The position numbers were made by a program, and so were the translations under genes. This document shows, in pieces, positions 23,606-32,624 of a DNA stretch of 64,000 bases. Each line of letters begins with the position of its first letter. The first letter of the stretch is position 1. Source of the DNA: Burkholderia glumae LMG 2196 = ATCC 33617 (lineage in GTDB: Bacteria; Pseudomonadota; Gammaproteobacteria; Burkholderiales; Burkholderiaceae); assembly GCF_000960995.1 (NCBI RefSeq), contig NZ_CP009433.1:62001-126000 (forward strand), written 5' to 3'. Under the pieces are notes generated by a model that made no database searches, was not told the DNA's origin, and saw only the letters and a list, made by a program, of their open reading frames with translations.

Positions 23606-24025
23606 TTAACCAAAGTGGCCCGCGCGCAGCTGCGCCTCACGGAACCGGTACTGCCATTCGTTCATGTGGCGGGCCACCTGCATTTCGATGTAGCTGACAT
23701 ACGGCTGCACGCGGCTCCAGAGGGCGGTCACGGCGATACCGGTCAGCACGTACATCCCAATCCAGTCGCCGGGAACAAACGTGATCGCCTTGCCGAGATC
23801 CAGGTGGTTGGCGAGCAACTGCGCCCACATGAAGAGTGCGGGCGCCCACCCGAGCCAACAGAGCACGATCAGCCGCACCACGTAGCGCAACGCCCAATCG
23901 AACTCGATGCGAAGCAACTGCCGGCTCGTCCACATTTGCCAGCGCGCGCGCCGCAGCTCAGCGCGGTAGAACGGCGCCGGGTAGGGCAGAGGACGAACGC
24001 GCGATCGGCGCTGGAACGGATTCAA
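23606..24025 (-). CDS. Inner-membrane protein of unknown function
   Basis: A 139-residue protein with two predicted membrane helices (VVRLIVLCWLGWAPALFMWAQLL and WIGMYVLTGIAVTALW) and charged ends. I chose TTG 24025 because a perfect AGGAGG lies six bases before it and overlaps the upstream stop region. The alternative ATG at 24070 would overlap the upstream gene and has no ribosome binding site. It sits between the zeta-kinase fusion and the BamE-like gene in one unit. No family recognised. Confidence 0.6.
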   Translation of the reverse strand: MNPFQRRSRVRPLPYPAPFYRAELRRARWQMWTSRQLLRIEFDWALRYVVRLIVLCWLGWAPALFMWAQLLANHLDLGKAITFVPGDWIGMYVLTGIAVTALWSRVQPYVSYIEMQVARHMNEWQYRFREAQLRAGHFG

Positions 24026-24035
24026 AGGTGGCCTC

Positions 24036-26135
24036 CTATCGCTCGATCGAGTGTTGCTGTTCGTGGGCATGCCCGACGTGCTCGACGTGCTGGTCGGGCG
24101 CCTTGACCTGGTGCAGCGCACTGTCGGCCGAATACTGGATCGCCACGCGCTCGCCTACCTCGAGGTCGCGCGAGAGGCGCTCGCGCGGGTACACCACGCC
24201 GATCGTCTGGCCGATCTTGAGCAGCGCGTGGTTGGACGACTGCGCGATCACCTCGCCCCGATACGGGCGCTCCAGTTCGCCGGCCTCGCGCAAAATCAGG
24301 TTCTCACGCGCGCCGGCGAGCCCGATGGCATGTCGCGAGAGTTCGTCCGGTACCACGTCGCGCGGCAGGTCGCCGCGGCGGATCTGCGCAGACAGATCCG
24401 CCCGCGCCAGCTCGGCGCTGGGCTCGGTCGAGAGGGCGGTGCGCTCGGCGAGTTGGTGGTAGGCGGCATCCAGCTCGGGGAAGCGCGCGAGCGCCTGGTC
24501 GCGGCCGAGCGTGTCGAACGCCTCGCCCCGCTCGCGATCGCGTGCATGATCGACGTCCGGCCGGCGCGGTGCGCGCGCCACGCTAACGTCCGGTTCCGCT
24601 CTCGCGGCATCGGTCGTGCCGAGCGTCGGCGATTGCCGCATCTTGGCGAGCAGCGCCTGATTGGCGGATTGCGACTCGTGGCCAGCGGCAGCGGACAATT
24701 CCCGGGCGGCGCGCAGCGGCTCGACGCCGCCCGGATCGGTCACCACAACGCGCCCGTCAACCACGCCGAGGTTGTCGACGCCCTGGTCGCGCCACTGGTA
24801 ACCGTGGTTCTGCAATATCGCTGCGATCTGCTCCACGTGCAGAGGCGTCACCGACCGCGTATCCGCGCGCGGCAGGATCTCGTAGCGCAGCGCTCCTTCG
24901 GTACCGCTCTGAGTCGGTTGGAGCACCTCGGGGATGCGCGGCCGTGCCGCCAGCTCCCCGACACCGAGCCTCACCACCTGCTTGCCGTCGTCGGCCGCGA
25001 GGACGACCGACGAGGCGCCAGCGCCGAGCGGTTCTAGCCGGCCGATACCATGTGCCTGCAGCCGCGCCTCGAGTGCCGCAAGAGATGGAGATGACGCGAT
25101 CTCGCGCGCAACGGGGTCGGGGAACGTGCCGCCGAGATTGGGCACCTCACGCGTCATCGACAGTAGCGTGGCGCGCAGATTCAACGACGCCGGCGCGCGC
25201 TCGCCGATGTCCCGCTTCGCGCCCGACCGCTTCGGCGCGGCGGCCGGCTGGCCTTGCGCGAGGCCGAGCCACTCGCCGTCCGGCTGCAGCGCATGCCGGG
25301 CTTCGACGGCCAGTTCCCGCCGCAACCCGACCTCACGCACGTCCTGCGCCGGGGCGCCCCGCGCGATACGCAGCGCCATGACGTCGCCGAGCATCTGGAC
25401 GACCTCGCCGGCGCCCTCACGCGACAGCGGGCGCTCGCGCTCGGCCCGCACTGTCTCGGCGGCCGCCGGTGCGAGCTGCCACTCACCCTGTCTAAGCTCG
25501 TTGCGGTAGACCTCGCGATGCCGAGGGTCGAGGATCTGGATGCGGTGGACCGCCTTCTCGCGCTCGAGCAGCGCGATCGTCTCGACCATGCCCGCATACG
25601 CCTGGTCGTGTTGAGCCGGGTTCACGAAGCGGCCCACACCCGTCGCGGCAATTTCCCGCTCGGTCTGCAGCTCGGCTCTTGCCAGCGATACTTCCTTCGG
25701 CATCGCTATCCCGCGCACCTCGACCACGTAGCCGCGATCGGCGAGCCGCCGTGCGAGATTGCGGACGCTCTCGGGATGGCGCATGGTGCCGTCGACGACG
25801 AGATGCCGCCCTTCACGCGAGGCCGCATCGGTCAGCCGGCCCGCCCATGCGCCGGCCGTCGCATCGGTCAGGCCGGCCGCATGCTGCGGATCGTCGCGCA
25901 GCAGCTGGCTGTACTGGGGCAGGTTCTCGCGCATGCGGTCAGCGTCGATCAGCACGGCGCCGCCGCGACCAGCGAATTCGGCGACCGCCTGGCGCGCGAG
26001 CGCCGTCTTGCCGGTGCCGGGCTGACCGCCGAGCAGAACCGCGCGCGGGGCGGCCTGCTCGCGGCTCGCGTCCAACGCTTCGCGCTCGACGCGCGCGTAC
26101 GCCCTTTGGAGGACGAGATCGGGGATGGTGTCCAT
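24036..26135 (-). CDS. Zeta-toxin kinase / kinase-like / KfrB-domain fusion protein
   Basis: A 699-residue three-part protein. Residues 30-200 are a zeta-toxin kinase domain: Walker A GGQPGTGKT (K43), LIDADRMRENLPQY (D64/D66) and VVDGTMRHPESVRNLARRL. This family phosphorylates UDP-amino sugars or other small substrates. Residues 366-470 look like an eukaryotic-type kinase fold: a glycine loop GAGASSVVLA, WRDQGVDNLGVVDG (D450, N455) and TDPGG (D467), but the usual ATP-binding Lys is Arg (VVRLG). Residues 622-674 match the KfrB domain (YRGEVIAQSSNHALLKIGQ...GVVYPRERL). It follows an 82-residue gene by 11 bp. It may be a toxin, an effector moved during conjugation, or a maintenance factor. Confidence 0.8.
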   Translation of the reverse strand: MDTIPDLVLQRAYARVEREALDASREQAAPRAVLLGGQPGTGKTALARQAVAEFAGRGGAVLIDADRMRENLPQYSQLLRDDPQHAAGLTDATAGAWAGRLTDAASREGRHLVVDGTMRHPESVRNLARRLADRGYVVEVRGIAMPKEVSLARAELQTEREIAATGVGRFVNPAQHDQAYAGMVETIALLEREKAVHRIQILDPRHREVYRNELRQGEWQLAPAAAETVRAERERPLSREGAGEVVQMLGDVMALRIARGAPAQDVREVGLRRELAVEARHALQPDGEWLGLAQGQPAAAPKRSGAKRDIGERAPASLNLRATLLSMTREVPNLGGTFPDPVAREIASSPSLAALEARLQAHGIGRLEPLGAGASSVVLAADDGKQVVRLGVGELAARPRIPEVLQPTQSGTEGALRYEILPRADTRSVTPLHVEQIAAILQNHGYQWRDQGVDNLGVVDGRVVVTDPGGVEPLRAARELSAAAGHESQSANQALLAKMRQSPTLGTTDAARAEPDVSVARAPRRPDVDHARDRERGEAFDTLGRDQALARFPELDAAYHQLAERTALSTEPSAELARADLSAQIRRGDLPRDVVPDELSRHAIGLAGARENLILREAGELERPYRGEVIAQSSNHALLKIGQTIGVVYPRERLSRDLEVGERVAIQYSADSALHQVKAPDQHVEHVGHAHEQQHSIER

Positions 26136-26146
26136 GTCGCCCCCGA

Positions 26147-26395
26147 TCAGCTGCGGTTCGCGTTCAGTTGCTGCGCTTGCGGTCCGTGGACGGCCAGCAC
26201 ACGCTCGATGCCCTCGGGATCGTCCGGCCGTAGGTCGTCGCGGAGGGCGATCAATGCCTTGCGCCTCCCATCCGCCGCCGTCGCTCGGTCGACGTCCGGC
26301 TGGTGCTGCATGTCCTCGCGGGCAAGAACGGCTACCTGGTGCGCGATGAGCTGGCCCAGGGTCTGGCAGGCAACTTCATAGTCGACGGAAATCAT
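26147..26395 (-). CDS. Small gene preceding the zeta fusion; possible antitoxin
   Basis: An 82-residue protein starting at ATG 26395 after GGAGA. The sequence MISVDYEVACQTLGQLIAHQVAVLAREDM is helical, followed by a charged helix (ATAADGRRKALIALRDDLRPDDPEGIERVLAVHG). It ends 11 bp before the zeta-kinase fusion, so the pair forms one unit. Its size, helical nature and position are those of epsilon-type antitoxins, but I see no direct similarity to epsilon, so this role is only a hypothesis. Confidence 0.55.
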   Translation of the reverse strand: MISVDYEVACQTLGQLIAHQVAVLAREDMQHQPDVDRATAADGRRKALIALRDDLRPDDPEGIERVLAVHGPQAQQLNANRS

Positions 26396-26433
26396 CAGGG
26401 TCTCCAAGGTTGATGAGGGTGCGGGCGTGGAAT

Positions 26434-27063
26434 TCATTGGCGGCCCGGGTACGGTTGCGATTCGTCCCAAAGCTTTGTCCACGCAGAGAACGCCGCGGCG
26501 GCCACCGCGGCGTGATGCCAAATGACAAGGACGTTCTCGGCGTTGTGCAACGCGCCGGCCTGCGTGTAGTTCATGGAGCCCGTCTGCGTGGTATCGCGAT
26601 CGGCCACGATGAATTTGTCATGCATGAGCGGCACCGCGAGGTCGATGCGGACCGGAATGCCGGCGGCCGCGAGCTCGGGGAGCTTCGAGCCACGGCCATC
26701 GAGCTGAGAGCGATCGAGAACGACGCGCACCTGCACGCCGGCGCGGGCGCGGGCCAGGAGGTGGCTCACGATGTGGCGGTTCGTCAGTTCGTACGCCGCG
26801 ACGTCGAGCTCGGACCGCGCGCTATCGATGACGCTGAGCACGAGGGCTTCTGCCTGGCCGTCGGGCGAGGTGGCGAACTGGACAGATGCACGATCGCCGG
26901 CGGGCGCGCCCTCGGAATGGGAGAGACCGCCGGGGCCGCCGTGCAGCGAATCGGCAAGATGAGCGACGGACGACGTGATTCCGCCGAGGCCGTTGCCCGA
27001 GCCGTCGTGCAGGATGATGTAGCCGGCGATCCCGGCCAGGATGAGAACGAGGATCAACTTCAT
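26434..27063 (-). CDS. nuc: Nuc-type secreted phospholipase D-family endonuclease
   Basis: A 209-residue protein. An N-terminal hydrophobic signal (MKLILVLILAGIAGYIIL) suggests periplasmic location or membrane anchoring. One HKD motif is present: MHDKFIVADRD with H and K near residue 147 and the Asp four residues on, then GSMNYT, as in the phospholipase D-like nuclease Nuc of pKM101. These enzymes dimerise to form one active site and cut DNA non-specifically. The upstream part SVIDSARSELDVAAYELTNRHIVSHLLARARAGVQVRVVLD is typical. Its ATG overlaps the stop of a tiny lipoprotein gene. Nuc genes are common in transfer regions. Confidence 0.9.
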   Translation of the reverse strand: MKLILVLILAGIAGYIILHDGSGNGLGGITSSVAHLADSLHGGPGGLSHSEGAPAGDRASVQFATSPDGQAEALVLSVIDSARSELDVAAYELTNRHIVSHLLARARAGVQVRVVLDRSQLDGRGSKLPELAAAGIPVRIDLAVPLMHDKFIVADRDTTQTGSMNYTQAGALHNAENVLVIWHHAAVAAAAFSAWTKLWDESQPYPGRQ

Positions 27064-27191
27064 GCCGGCCTCCCCACGAAACCTGACTTTTCGGAGAAGG
27101 CGTACGGCGCACCACAGCCGTCATGGGCTCCAGCGCAGCCGGCGAGCAGAAGCAGGGCACCCGTGAGGGCGGCCACGCATGCGAGGCTCAC
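27060..27191 (-). CDS. Tiny putative lipoprotein before nuc
   Basis: A 43-residue product from GTG 27191 (VSLACVAALTGALLLLAGCAGAHDGCG...) with a hydrophobic signal and lipobox LAGC; a second Cys follows shortly. The stop overlaps the nuc ATG as ATGA, which supports it being translated. No good ribosome binding site is seen and the frame is open further upstream, so the start is uncertain. Tiny Cys-containing lipoproteins near transfer genes can act in entry exclusion (TrbK/Eex-like), a possibility here. Confidence 0.42.
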   Translation of the reverse strand: MSLACVAALTGALLLLAGCAGAHDGCGAPYAFSEKSGFVGRPA

Positions 27192-27320
27192 CGAACGCGG
27201 CGGGCGATCGGCGCGAGCCGACCTACGAAGCGGCCGGTCAATTTTGTTATTGCGGATTAACTTGCCACTACGCCAGATGAGGCGTAACGTCAAGAATAAT
27301 TGCGTTCGGGGGCACCCATC

Positions 27321-27701
27321 ATGGATTACATACTCGCGACTTTCTTTGCGGTCATGGCTGCGACGGTCTATTCGGCTTTCGCCTTGTTCATCAATGCGCG
27401 CGGCCGTCGGCCGGCCTACCGGATCGTCATGTGGGGATACATCCTGGTGCTGTTCGCAGCGAGCGTTGCGACCGTCACCTTGAATATGCCCATTGAATAT
27501 CTGATCTTTGGCTCGTTGATTTCTGCCTTCTTGGGTGTAGGAACACAGATGGTCGTCGCGGTGAAACTGGGACACATCAGGGAAATTAATGGTCCCTCCG
27601 GCTTCTCCACGTTCGGTCGACGGAACGGTGTAGTTGACGATATCAACAACAGCGCAAATTCGATTCACTACGGTGCGCGTGATCCGCTCAGAAACTGGTG
27701 A
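27321..27701 (+). CDS. Small membrane protein on the opposite strand
   Basis: A 126-residue protein (MDYILATFFAVMAATVYSAFALFI...) with three to four hydrophobic helices: residues 3-23, WGYILVLFAASVATVTLN, YLIFGSLISAFLGVGTQMVVAV. A polar tail of about 40 residues follows (STFGRRNGVVDDINNSANSIHYGARDP). It is the only plus-strand gene between 9.7 and 53 kb and is convergent with traG, ending 37 bp from it. Base composition is less GC-rich than the neighbours. It is probably a late insertion or an independently controlled gene; no family recognised. Confidence 0.55.
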   Translation: MDYILATFFAVMAATVYSAFALFINARGRRPAYRIVMWGYILVLFAASVATVTLNMPIEYLIFGSLISAFLGVGTQMVVAVKLGHIREINGPSGFSTFGRRNGVVDDINNSANSIHYGARDPLRNW

Positions 27702-27738
27702 GCCATTGGTTCCCCGGTAGGCCGTTGAGCCTCGCAAT

Positions 27739-30700
27739 TCAGTTCTCATCGACAGCCCCTTGGTTGTTCGTCGGCGTTGCAATGGCTTCGGAAGACGTGC
27801 GTGCGGGTTCCCCCGGTTGAACCGACGCAGGTGATAAGGCCTGGCGCTCACCAGATCTTTTTGGTTCACCCTTTGGTTCCAACGAAACGATCTGGATATC
27901 CGTCTCTGACAACTTCTGTTCTCCACTTGGCCCCGCGCTCAAACGCGCAGACAATGCGGTGGACTTACCAGCGTCATTGACCGGAACGCTCTGGATATCC
28001 GCCTGAGGCAGCGTTGGCTCGCTCACTGCCGCCCGTGCCGACGGAGCGGCCGCCTCCTCAGTCTGCGGGCCGTCGGCCGGCAGAATCTTGAAATCAGCCT
28101 CGGATAGACGAGTCGGCGACGGCGTCCCCTGCGATCCAACCGCAGGTTTGGTCACGAGCGGGCGCGCCGGCGACCTATCTAGCGTCATCAGCGACCTGTT
28201 GTCGTCCGACGGAATAACGTGGTCCTGTACCTGCCTGATGGGCAAATCCGCATCGTCCGATACGCGTTGCCTCACGGCATCGACTCGAGCTTGGGCGCCG
28301 CTCACCTCACTGGGCACGGAAGGCTTCACATCCAGAGCCGTCGTGTCTACCGGTCCCACGTCGTTCGCGAAGCGCTGGAAAGCCCCTGGAACATCGGCGC
28401 TGATACGTGCCCGATCGTGCTTGTTTTGGCGGACGATATCGTCGTGCCCAGACGGCAACGGCGAGCCGTCGCGGGCTGTCGGCGGCAACGCGGAATTGCG
28501 CCTAACGATGTCACGCATCAGCGCATCCTCACTGACAAGGCGCTGAATCTCCGCGGCAGGCATCGTCATCAGCCTGCCATATCGCATACCGTTGCGAGCG
28601 GCAACCGCTTGCAGGTTCTCAGGGGTCAGCAGATTGTTGGTCGTGTCAACACGCGATACGTTTTGCGTCGATCCGCGCTGCCGAACGTCCGCCGTGCGAG
28701 TCAAGTCCGCAGCGTCGCGTGAGCCCGACGACGCTTGCTCAGTAAGGGACGCTGAATGCTCCGAACGAGCATGTTGGCTGGACTCAGCCCCGGCGTATTC
28801 CGTGTGGTTCGCCGAGGCCTCGTGGGAAACCTGGGCGCCCTGCGTGTAGCCGGCAAAACTTCCGTACTGGTCGACAAATTTCTCTGCAGCTGCGTCCCGC
28901 AGCAGATGTGTATATCCAGCCTCGCCAGAAAAATCAGCGCCGATTCTTCCTGATGACGTCGACGTCCCTGTTCCACCACCATTCGCGTAGTCAGCCGCAG
29001 TAGCTCTTTGCCGGTAGCCCTCTCGAACTTTCTGGACTTCTTCTGGCGACTTGCCGAGTGCGGCAGCCCTCTGCGCCAGTCGATCTTCCTCTGCCTGCTG
29101 GTGGTAGAGTGGCGAATTCGAAGCAGGGTTGCCGGTGCCAGGGCCTAAGTTGCCAGGACCACCTTGCCGAGCTCCGTGCGGTGCTCCAGCACCTCCACCA
29201 GCAGCCGGGCGCCCCGGCGCTTCGCCCCCGAAAGACTTCTCGTAGCTTCCCCCCAGCATTAATGCACCCTTCGCACCGGCTGAGATTTGGTCCTCAACGG
29301 TATGGGCTTGATCAATCCCATACTGCTGCTCAATAGATCTCCGAAGGTCCGTGGTTTGCGTCGTCGATCCACGCACTCCGGTGGCCGCCTCATCGCCCGA
29401 GCGCTGCGAAGTGCCGCGGTCCTGGCCATTCGAGAAGGAGGTCGTGCTCGATGCCAGCTTCTCGCGTCCGGAAAACGCCGAACTCGTTTGGCTCGCAGAC
29501 ATGCCTGTCGAGGTATCGGTGCCGACGGACTTCTCAATGGCGCTCTGCGAAGACAACGCGAATCCCAAGCTGCTCTGCGTGTCGGCGCGCGTGATGAGCC
29601 CGTTGTCGAAGTTCGTGAACGATGAGCCCGTGCCCTGCTCGATGGTCGTTGACCCCGTTCTGAACAGGCCCGCGGTGTCGTATTTGTTCGCCGACGTGAC
29701 ATTGCGCGTCGAGTTACCGATCGACGACGTATCCATGTGGACATTGCCGATGTTTTCGTCACCTTGTGCCTGCTGACCGCCGATCTGCTGAGCGATGCCC
29801 TGGAAGCCGCCCATTACTCCCTGGAACGCGCCAACTACGCTGGTCGTGGCCATGTTGAGCAGGCCCCACGCGAGCGCCGGCGTGAGGATCACCATGTAGC
29901 CCAACAGCACCTGTTCATCGATGAGCGTGCTGCCGAACTTGGCCGCCATGCCGAACGGCACGCCTGCCTGCAGCGACATCGCCTGCATCTTGCTGCTCAG
30001 ATGCATGAGCGAGAGGCCGTTGAGTACCGCAAAGATGACCGGCCACAGCCCGATCCAGGCGATGGTCTTGGCGTAACCGCCCAGGATGCGCTTGGCCGCT
30101 TCCCCCCCTCCGACGAGACACAGCACGATCACGATCGGGAAGATCGTGTAGATAATCGCCTCAGCATAGTTGCGGACGGTCGGCAGCGTCTCCTTCGCCA
30201 GGATGGCCACGCTTGCCATCGAACCGTTCGCGGCCACGGCAGCCTGCGCCGAACTCATCAGCGCGTTTACCTCCGCAACCCGGGCGGGGTCATTGAGCAT
30301 CGCCGGCAGATCGGCACCAGCCTGGCGCCAGACGTTGTTGAACATGGCCTGGCGCAGCGCTGACGAGGCGTTCTGCGACGACTGCAGGATGAAGCCGTAC
30401 GAGTCGCTGATCGCATTGACGAACGCCGCCTTGGCGGCCGACGCGTCGGTCACCTGGGGATACATCTCCTTGCCGTACATCTGTTCCGCCTTCTGCTCGG
30501 CGTCCGTGACGCGGATCAACAGCAGCGTTCCGGTGGCCAGACAGGTGTCCGTCGTCGGATTCGCGGTCAGCGTGTTGGTTGTCACGTACCGGGCCGGGCT
30601 CGTTTGCGTGAAGACGGTATTGAACGGATCGGTCCCGCTCATAATCGTTTGCGGGTTGATCGCCCCGTCCTGGATGTCGTAGACCGTGCATTCCTTGAAA

Positions 30701-31182
30701 AACTGCATCAGATCCGCCTCGAGGCCGGGATCGACGATCTGCGCCTGATTCACCTTTTGAAGCACGGATATCCCGAATCCGAGATCGCCCTTCTGCAGCT
30801 GAAGCGAGTCGGGCACGCTGAACACCGTCTCATAGGCCTGGGTGACCGCCGTCGACACCGTCGTGCTCGCCTGAGCGATCGCGCTCAGATAGGCGGGGAC
30901 GTGGTCCACCTCGCGGGTCGGCTGGACGCCGGTCACGTCCGTAATGAACACGTTCTCGACCGGCGCGACCAGCAGCTGCGTTATGAACATCGCGCTCGCG
31001 AACCACTTCACGATGTCCGTGCTCTTGCGCCCGATGGCGGCGACCATCGCGATCAACAGTCCGCTCAGCAGCGTGAACCGCATGAAGCCGCTGAACGAGC
31101 CGCTACCCATGAACGACGCGATGCCGTTGAACACGTAATAGAGCGTGTCGACGTTCCCGTAGGTGTCGATTTCCATGTTCAT
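27739..31182 (-). CDS. traG: TraG, pilus assembly and mating-pair stabilisation protein
   Basis: A 1147-residue F-type TraG. The N-terminal part has the typical periplasmic/membrane layout: MEIDTYGNVDTLYYVFNGIASFM, membrane helices (FMRFTLLSGLLIAMVAAI, MFITQLLVAPVENVFITDVTG), then a second helical cluster (AEAIIYTIFPIVIVLCLVGG; LLGYMVILTPALAWGLLNMA). The long C-terminal half is hydrophilic and Ser/Gln-rich. In F the N-terminal part is needed for pilus assembly, and the C-terminal part for stabilisation and entry exclusion. Its start overlaps the traH stop (ATGA). It is the last gene of the tra operon here; traD and traI do not follow. Confidence 0.93.
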   Translation of the reverse strand: MNMEIDTYGNVDTLYYVFNGIASFMGSGSFSGFMRFTLLSGLLIAMVAAIGRKSTDIVKWFASAMFITQLLVAPVENVFITDVTGVQPTREVDHVPAYLSAIAQASTTVSTAVTQAYETVFSVPDSLQLQKGDLGFGISVLQKVNQAQIVDPGLEADLMQFFKECTVYDIQDGAINPQTIMSGTDPFNTVFTQTSPARYVTTNTLTANPTTDTCLATGTLLLIRVTDAEQKAEQMYGKEMYPQVTDASAAKAAFVNAISDSYGFILQSSQNASSALRQAMFNNVWRQAGADLPAMLNDPARVAEVNALMSSAQAAVAANGSMASVAILAKETLPTVRNYAEAIIYTIFPIVIVLCLVGGGEAAKRILGGYAKTIAWIGLWPVIFAVLNGLSLMHLSSKMQAMSLQAGVPFGMAAKFGSTLIDEQVLLGYMVILTPALAWGLLNMATTSVVGAFQGVMGGFQGIAQQIGGQQAQGDENIGNVHMDTSSIGNSTRNVTSANKYDTAGLFRTGSTTIEQGTGSSFTNFDNGLITRADTQSSLGFALSSQSAIEKSVGTDTSTGMSASQTSSAFSGREKLASSTTSFSNGQDRGTSQRSGDEAATGVRGSTTQTTDLRRSIEQQYGIDQAHTVEDQISAGAKGALMLGGSYEKSFGGEAPGRPAAGGGAGAPHGARQGGPGNLGPGTGNPASNSPLYHQQAEEDRLAQRAAALGKSPEEVQKVREGYRQRATAADYANGGGTGTSTSSGRIGADFSGEAGYTHLLRDAAAEKFVDQYGSFAGYTQGAQVSHEASANHTEYAGAESSQHARSEHSASLTEQASSGSRDAADLTRTADVRQRGSTQNVSRVDTTNNLLTPENLQAVAARNGMRYGRLMTMPAAEIQRLVSEDALMRDIVRRNSALPPTARDGSPLPSGHDDIVRQNKHDRARISADVPGAFQRFANDVGPVDTTALDVKPSVPSEVSGAQARVDAVRQRVSDDADLPIRQVQDHVIPSDDNRSLMTLDRSPARPLVTKPAVGSQGTPSPTRLSEADFKILPADGPQTEEAAAPSARAAVSEPTLPQADIQSVPVNDAGKSTALSARLSAGPSGEQKLSETDIQIVSLEPKGEPKRSGERQALSPASVQPGEPARTSSEAIATPTNNQGAVDEN

Positions 31183-32624
31183 TGCGTCGACCCCGATGTC
31201 AGGGTCTGGCCGAACGCGAGCGAATTGCGCAGCGACGGCGAGATGCTGCTGTGAATGGCCCGCTCCATGGACTGAAGCTCCTCGACGAGCGCCCAGGCGT
31301 TCGACGTCTGGCGGAACGCCTCCATGACCACGTCGCGCGCCTCGCGCTCCACCGAGTCGATGCTCTCGTTGATGCGGGTGGTCTGGTTCAACAGCGAGGT
31401 GCTGGTGCTGACGGTGCTGTAGCGCGCGATCGCGCGGCGCAGATCCTCGGCCGAACCACGGATGTAGGCTTCCGCGTACTTGGCGGCCATCAGCGACTGG
31501 TAGGTGGCCAGCATCTGGTCCGCGACGGAGCTATTGTTCAGTCGCGTGCCGACCGCGATCATCTTGTAGACAGGCAGGTCGGTCATGCTCAGGAACTGGA
31601 ATGTGTCGGTGGGATCAGCCAGCGGCGACCGGGTCGCCACCGCGTCGACGATGCGCTGCAGCTTCGCCTGGACGAGCGATCGGAACGTGGTGAACTGCAC
31701 CTCCTGGGTGGACGGATTCAGGCACTTCGTCGTCTCGTCGCACTGGTAGAGCTGGATGGTGTCCGTGGTCGCGCTGGCCGGATCGTTGCCGACGAGTTCC
31801 TCGACGGTCACGCTACCGATGCGGGGCAGGAAAATCGGGTTGACTTCGGTGCCGTTCGAATCGGAGGGGGCCGGGAAGATCACCGTGCCGACGAGCGACA
31901 TCAGGAATTCGCGATCCGACGTGCTGAGGTCGGGCAGCTGCAGCAGCGCCTGCCACGTGACGTTCCCATACGGCTGCTTGGCCGCGAGATTCGGGTTCTG
32001 CGCGGTCGCCGTGTTGATTGTTGCCGCGGCCTGGGTGGCGTTGTTGCTGGTGTTCGACCACGCGTCCGTCATGTCCGAATAGAGGTTCATGAACGGTCCG
32101 GCGGTGTCCGCGAGGTTCGCCTGCTCCTTCTTCCACGTGTCCGGCGTCACGGCGTTCACGACGCCCTCGGCTGCCTGGCACGAGTCGATGTTCATCCGGT
32201 TGATGTCCTTGGCGATCGCCTGCAGCGACTGCATGACGTTGTCGCAGGTGGGGCAGAGGTTCTGCAGCGCGAGCTTGAAGGCGTAGCCGAGCGCATTCGA
32301 GCCGATGTTGCGCAGGAGGGCAACGAACTGCTCCTTGTTGATGAAACTGAAGCCGCCAGTGAACAGGTCGATCCCGCCACATCCCGCGCCCCAGGAGGGC
32401 GCGGTCACGCTCGCGAGCTGATAGGTCTTGTGCGGTGTGCGCATGAAGACGCTGCCGCCGCTGTACATGTTCATCGTCTCGCCCTGCAGCACGCGCGGGC
32501 TAGATACGTTGCCCATCGAGTTGATGGAATCAAATACCTGCTGCATCGACATCGCATCGGATGCGATGGGACTGGCGGCGATCACGCCGGCGACGAGCGC
32601 GGCGACCCAACGGGACGGTTTCAT
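31179..32624 (-). CDS. traH: TraH, F-type pilus assembly protein
   Basis: A 481-residue periplasmic/outer-membrane-associated TraH. ATG 32624 follows GGAGA. Signal peptide MKPSRWVAALVAGVIAASPIASDAMS. The family pattern is clear: MQQVFDSINSMGNVSSPRVLQGETMNMYSGGSVFMRTPHK, APSWGAGCGGIDLFTGGFSFINKEQFVALLRNIGSNA and LCPTCDNVMQSLQAIAKDIN. It works with TraF and TraW in pilus extension and retraction. Start and stop both overlap neighbours as ATGA. The cysteines (GAGCGG, CPTC) probably form disulfides with help from the plasmid's thiol proteins. Confidence 0.95.
   Translation of the reverse strand: MKPSRWVAALVAGVIAASPIASDAMSMQQVFDSINSMGNVSSPRVLQGETMNMYSGGSVFMRTPHKTYQLASVTAPSWGAGCGGIDLFTGGFSFINKEQFVALLRNIGSNALGYAFKLALQNLCPTCDNVMQSLQAIAKDINRMNIDSCQAAEGVVNAVTPDTWKKEQANLADTAGPFMNLYSDMTDAWSNTSNNATQAAATINTATAQNPNLAAKQPYGNVTWQALLQLPDLSTSDREFLMSLVGTVIFPAPSDSNGTEVNPIFLPRIGSVTVEELVGNDPASATTDTIQLYQCDETTKCLNPSTQEVQFTTFRSLVQAKLQRIVDAVATRSPLADPTDTFQFLSMTDLPVYKMIAVGTRLNNSSVADQMLATYQSLMAAKYAEAYIRGSAEDLRRAIARYSTVSTSTSLLNQTTRINESIDSVEREARDVVMEAFRQTSNAWALVEELQSMERAIHSSISPSLRNSLAFGQTLTSGSTQ

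Noticed and set aside
24051..25037. Plus-strand ORF of 328 codons
   Set aside because: Antisense to the zeta-kinase fusion, which has clear motifs; the plus product is Arg/His/Val-rich without domains.
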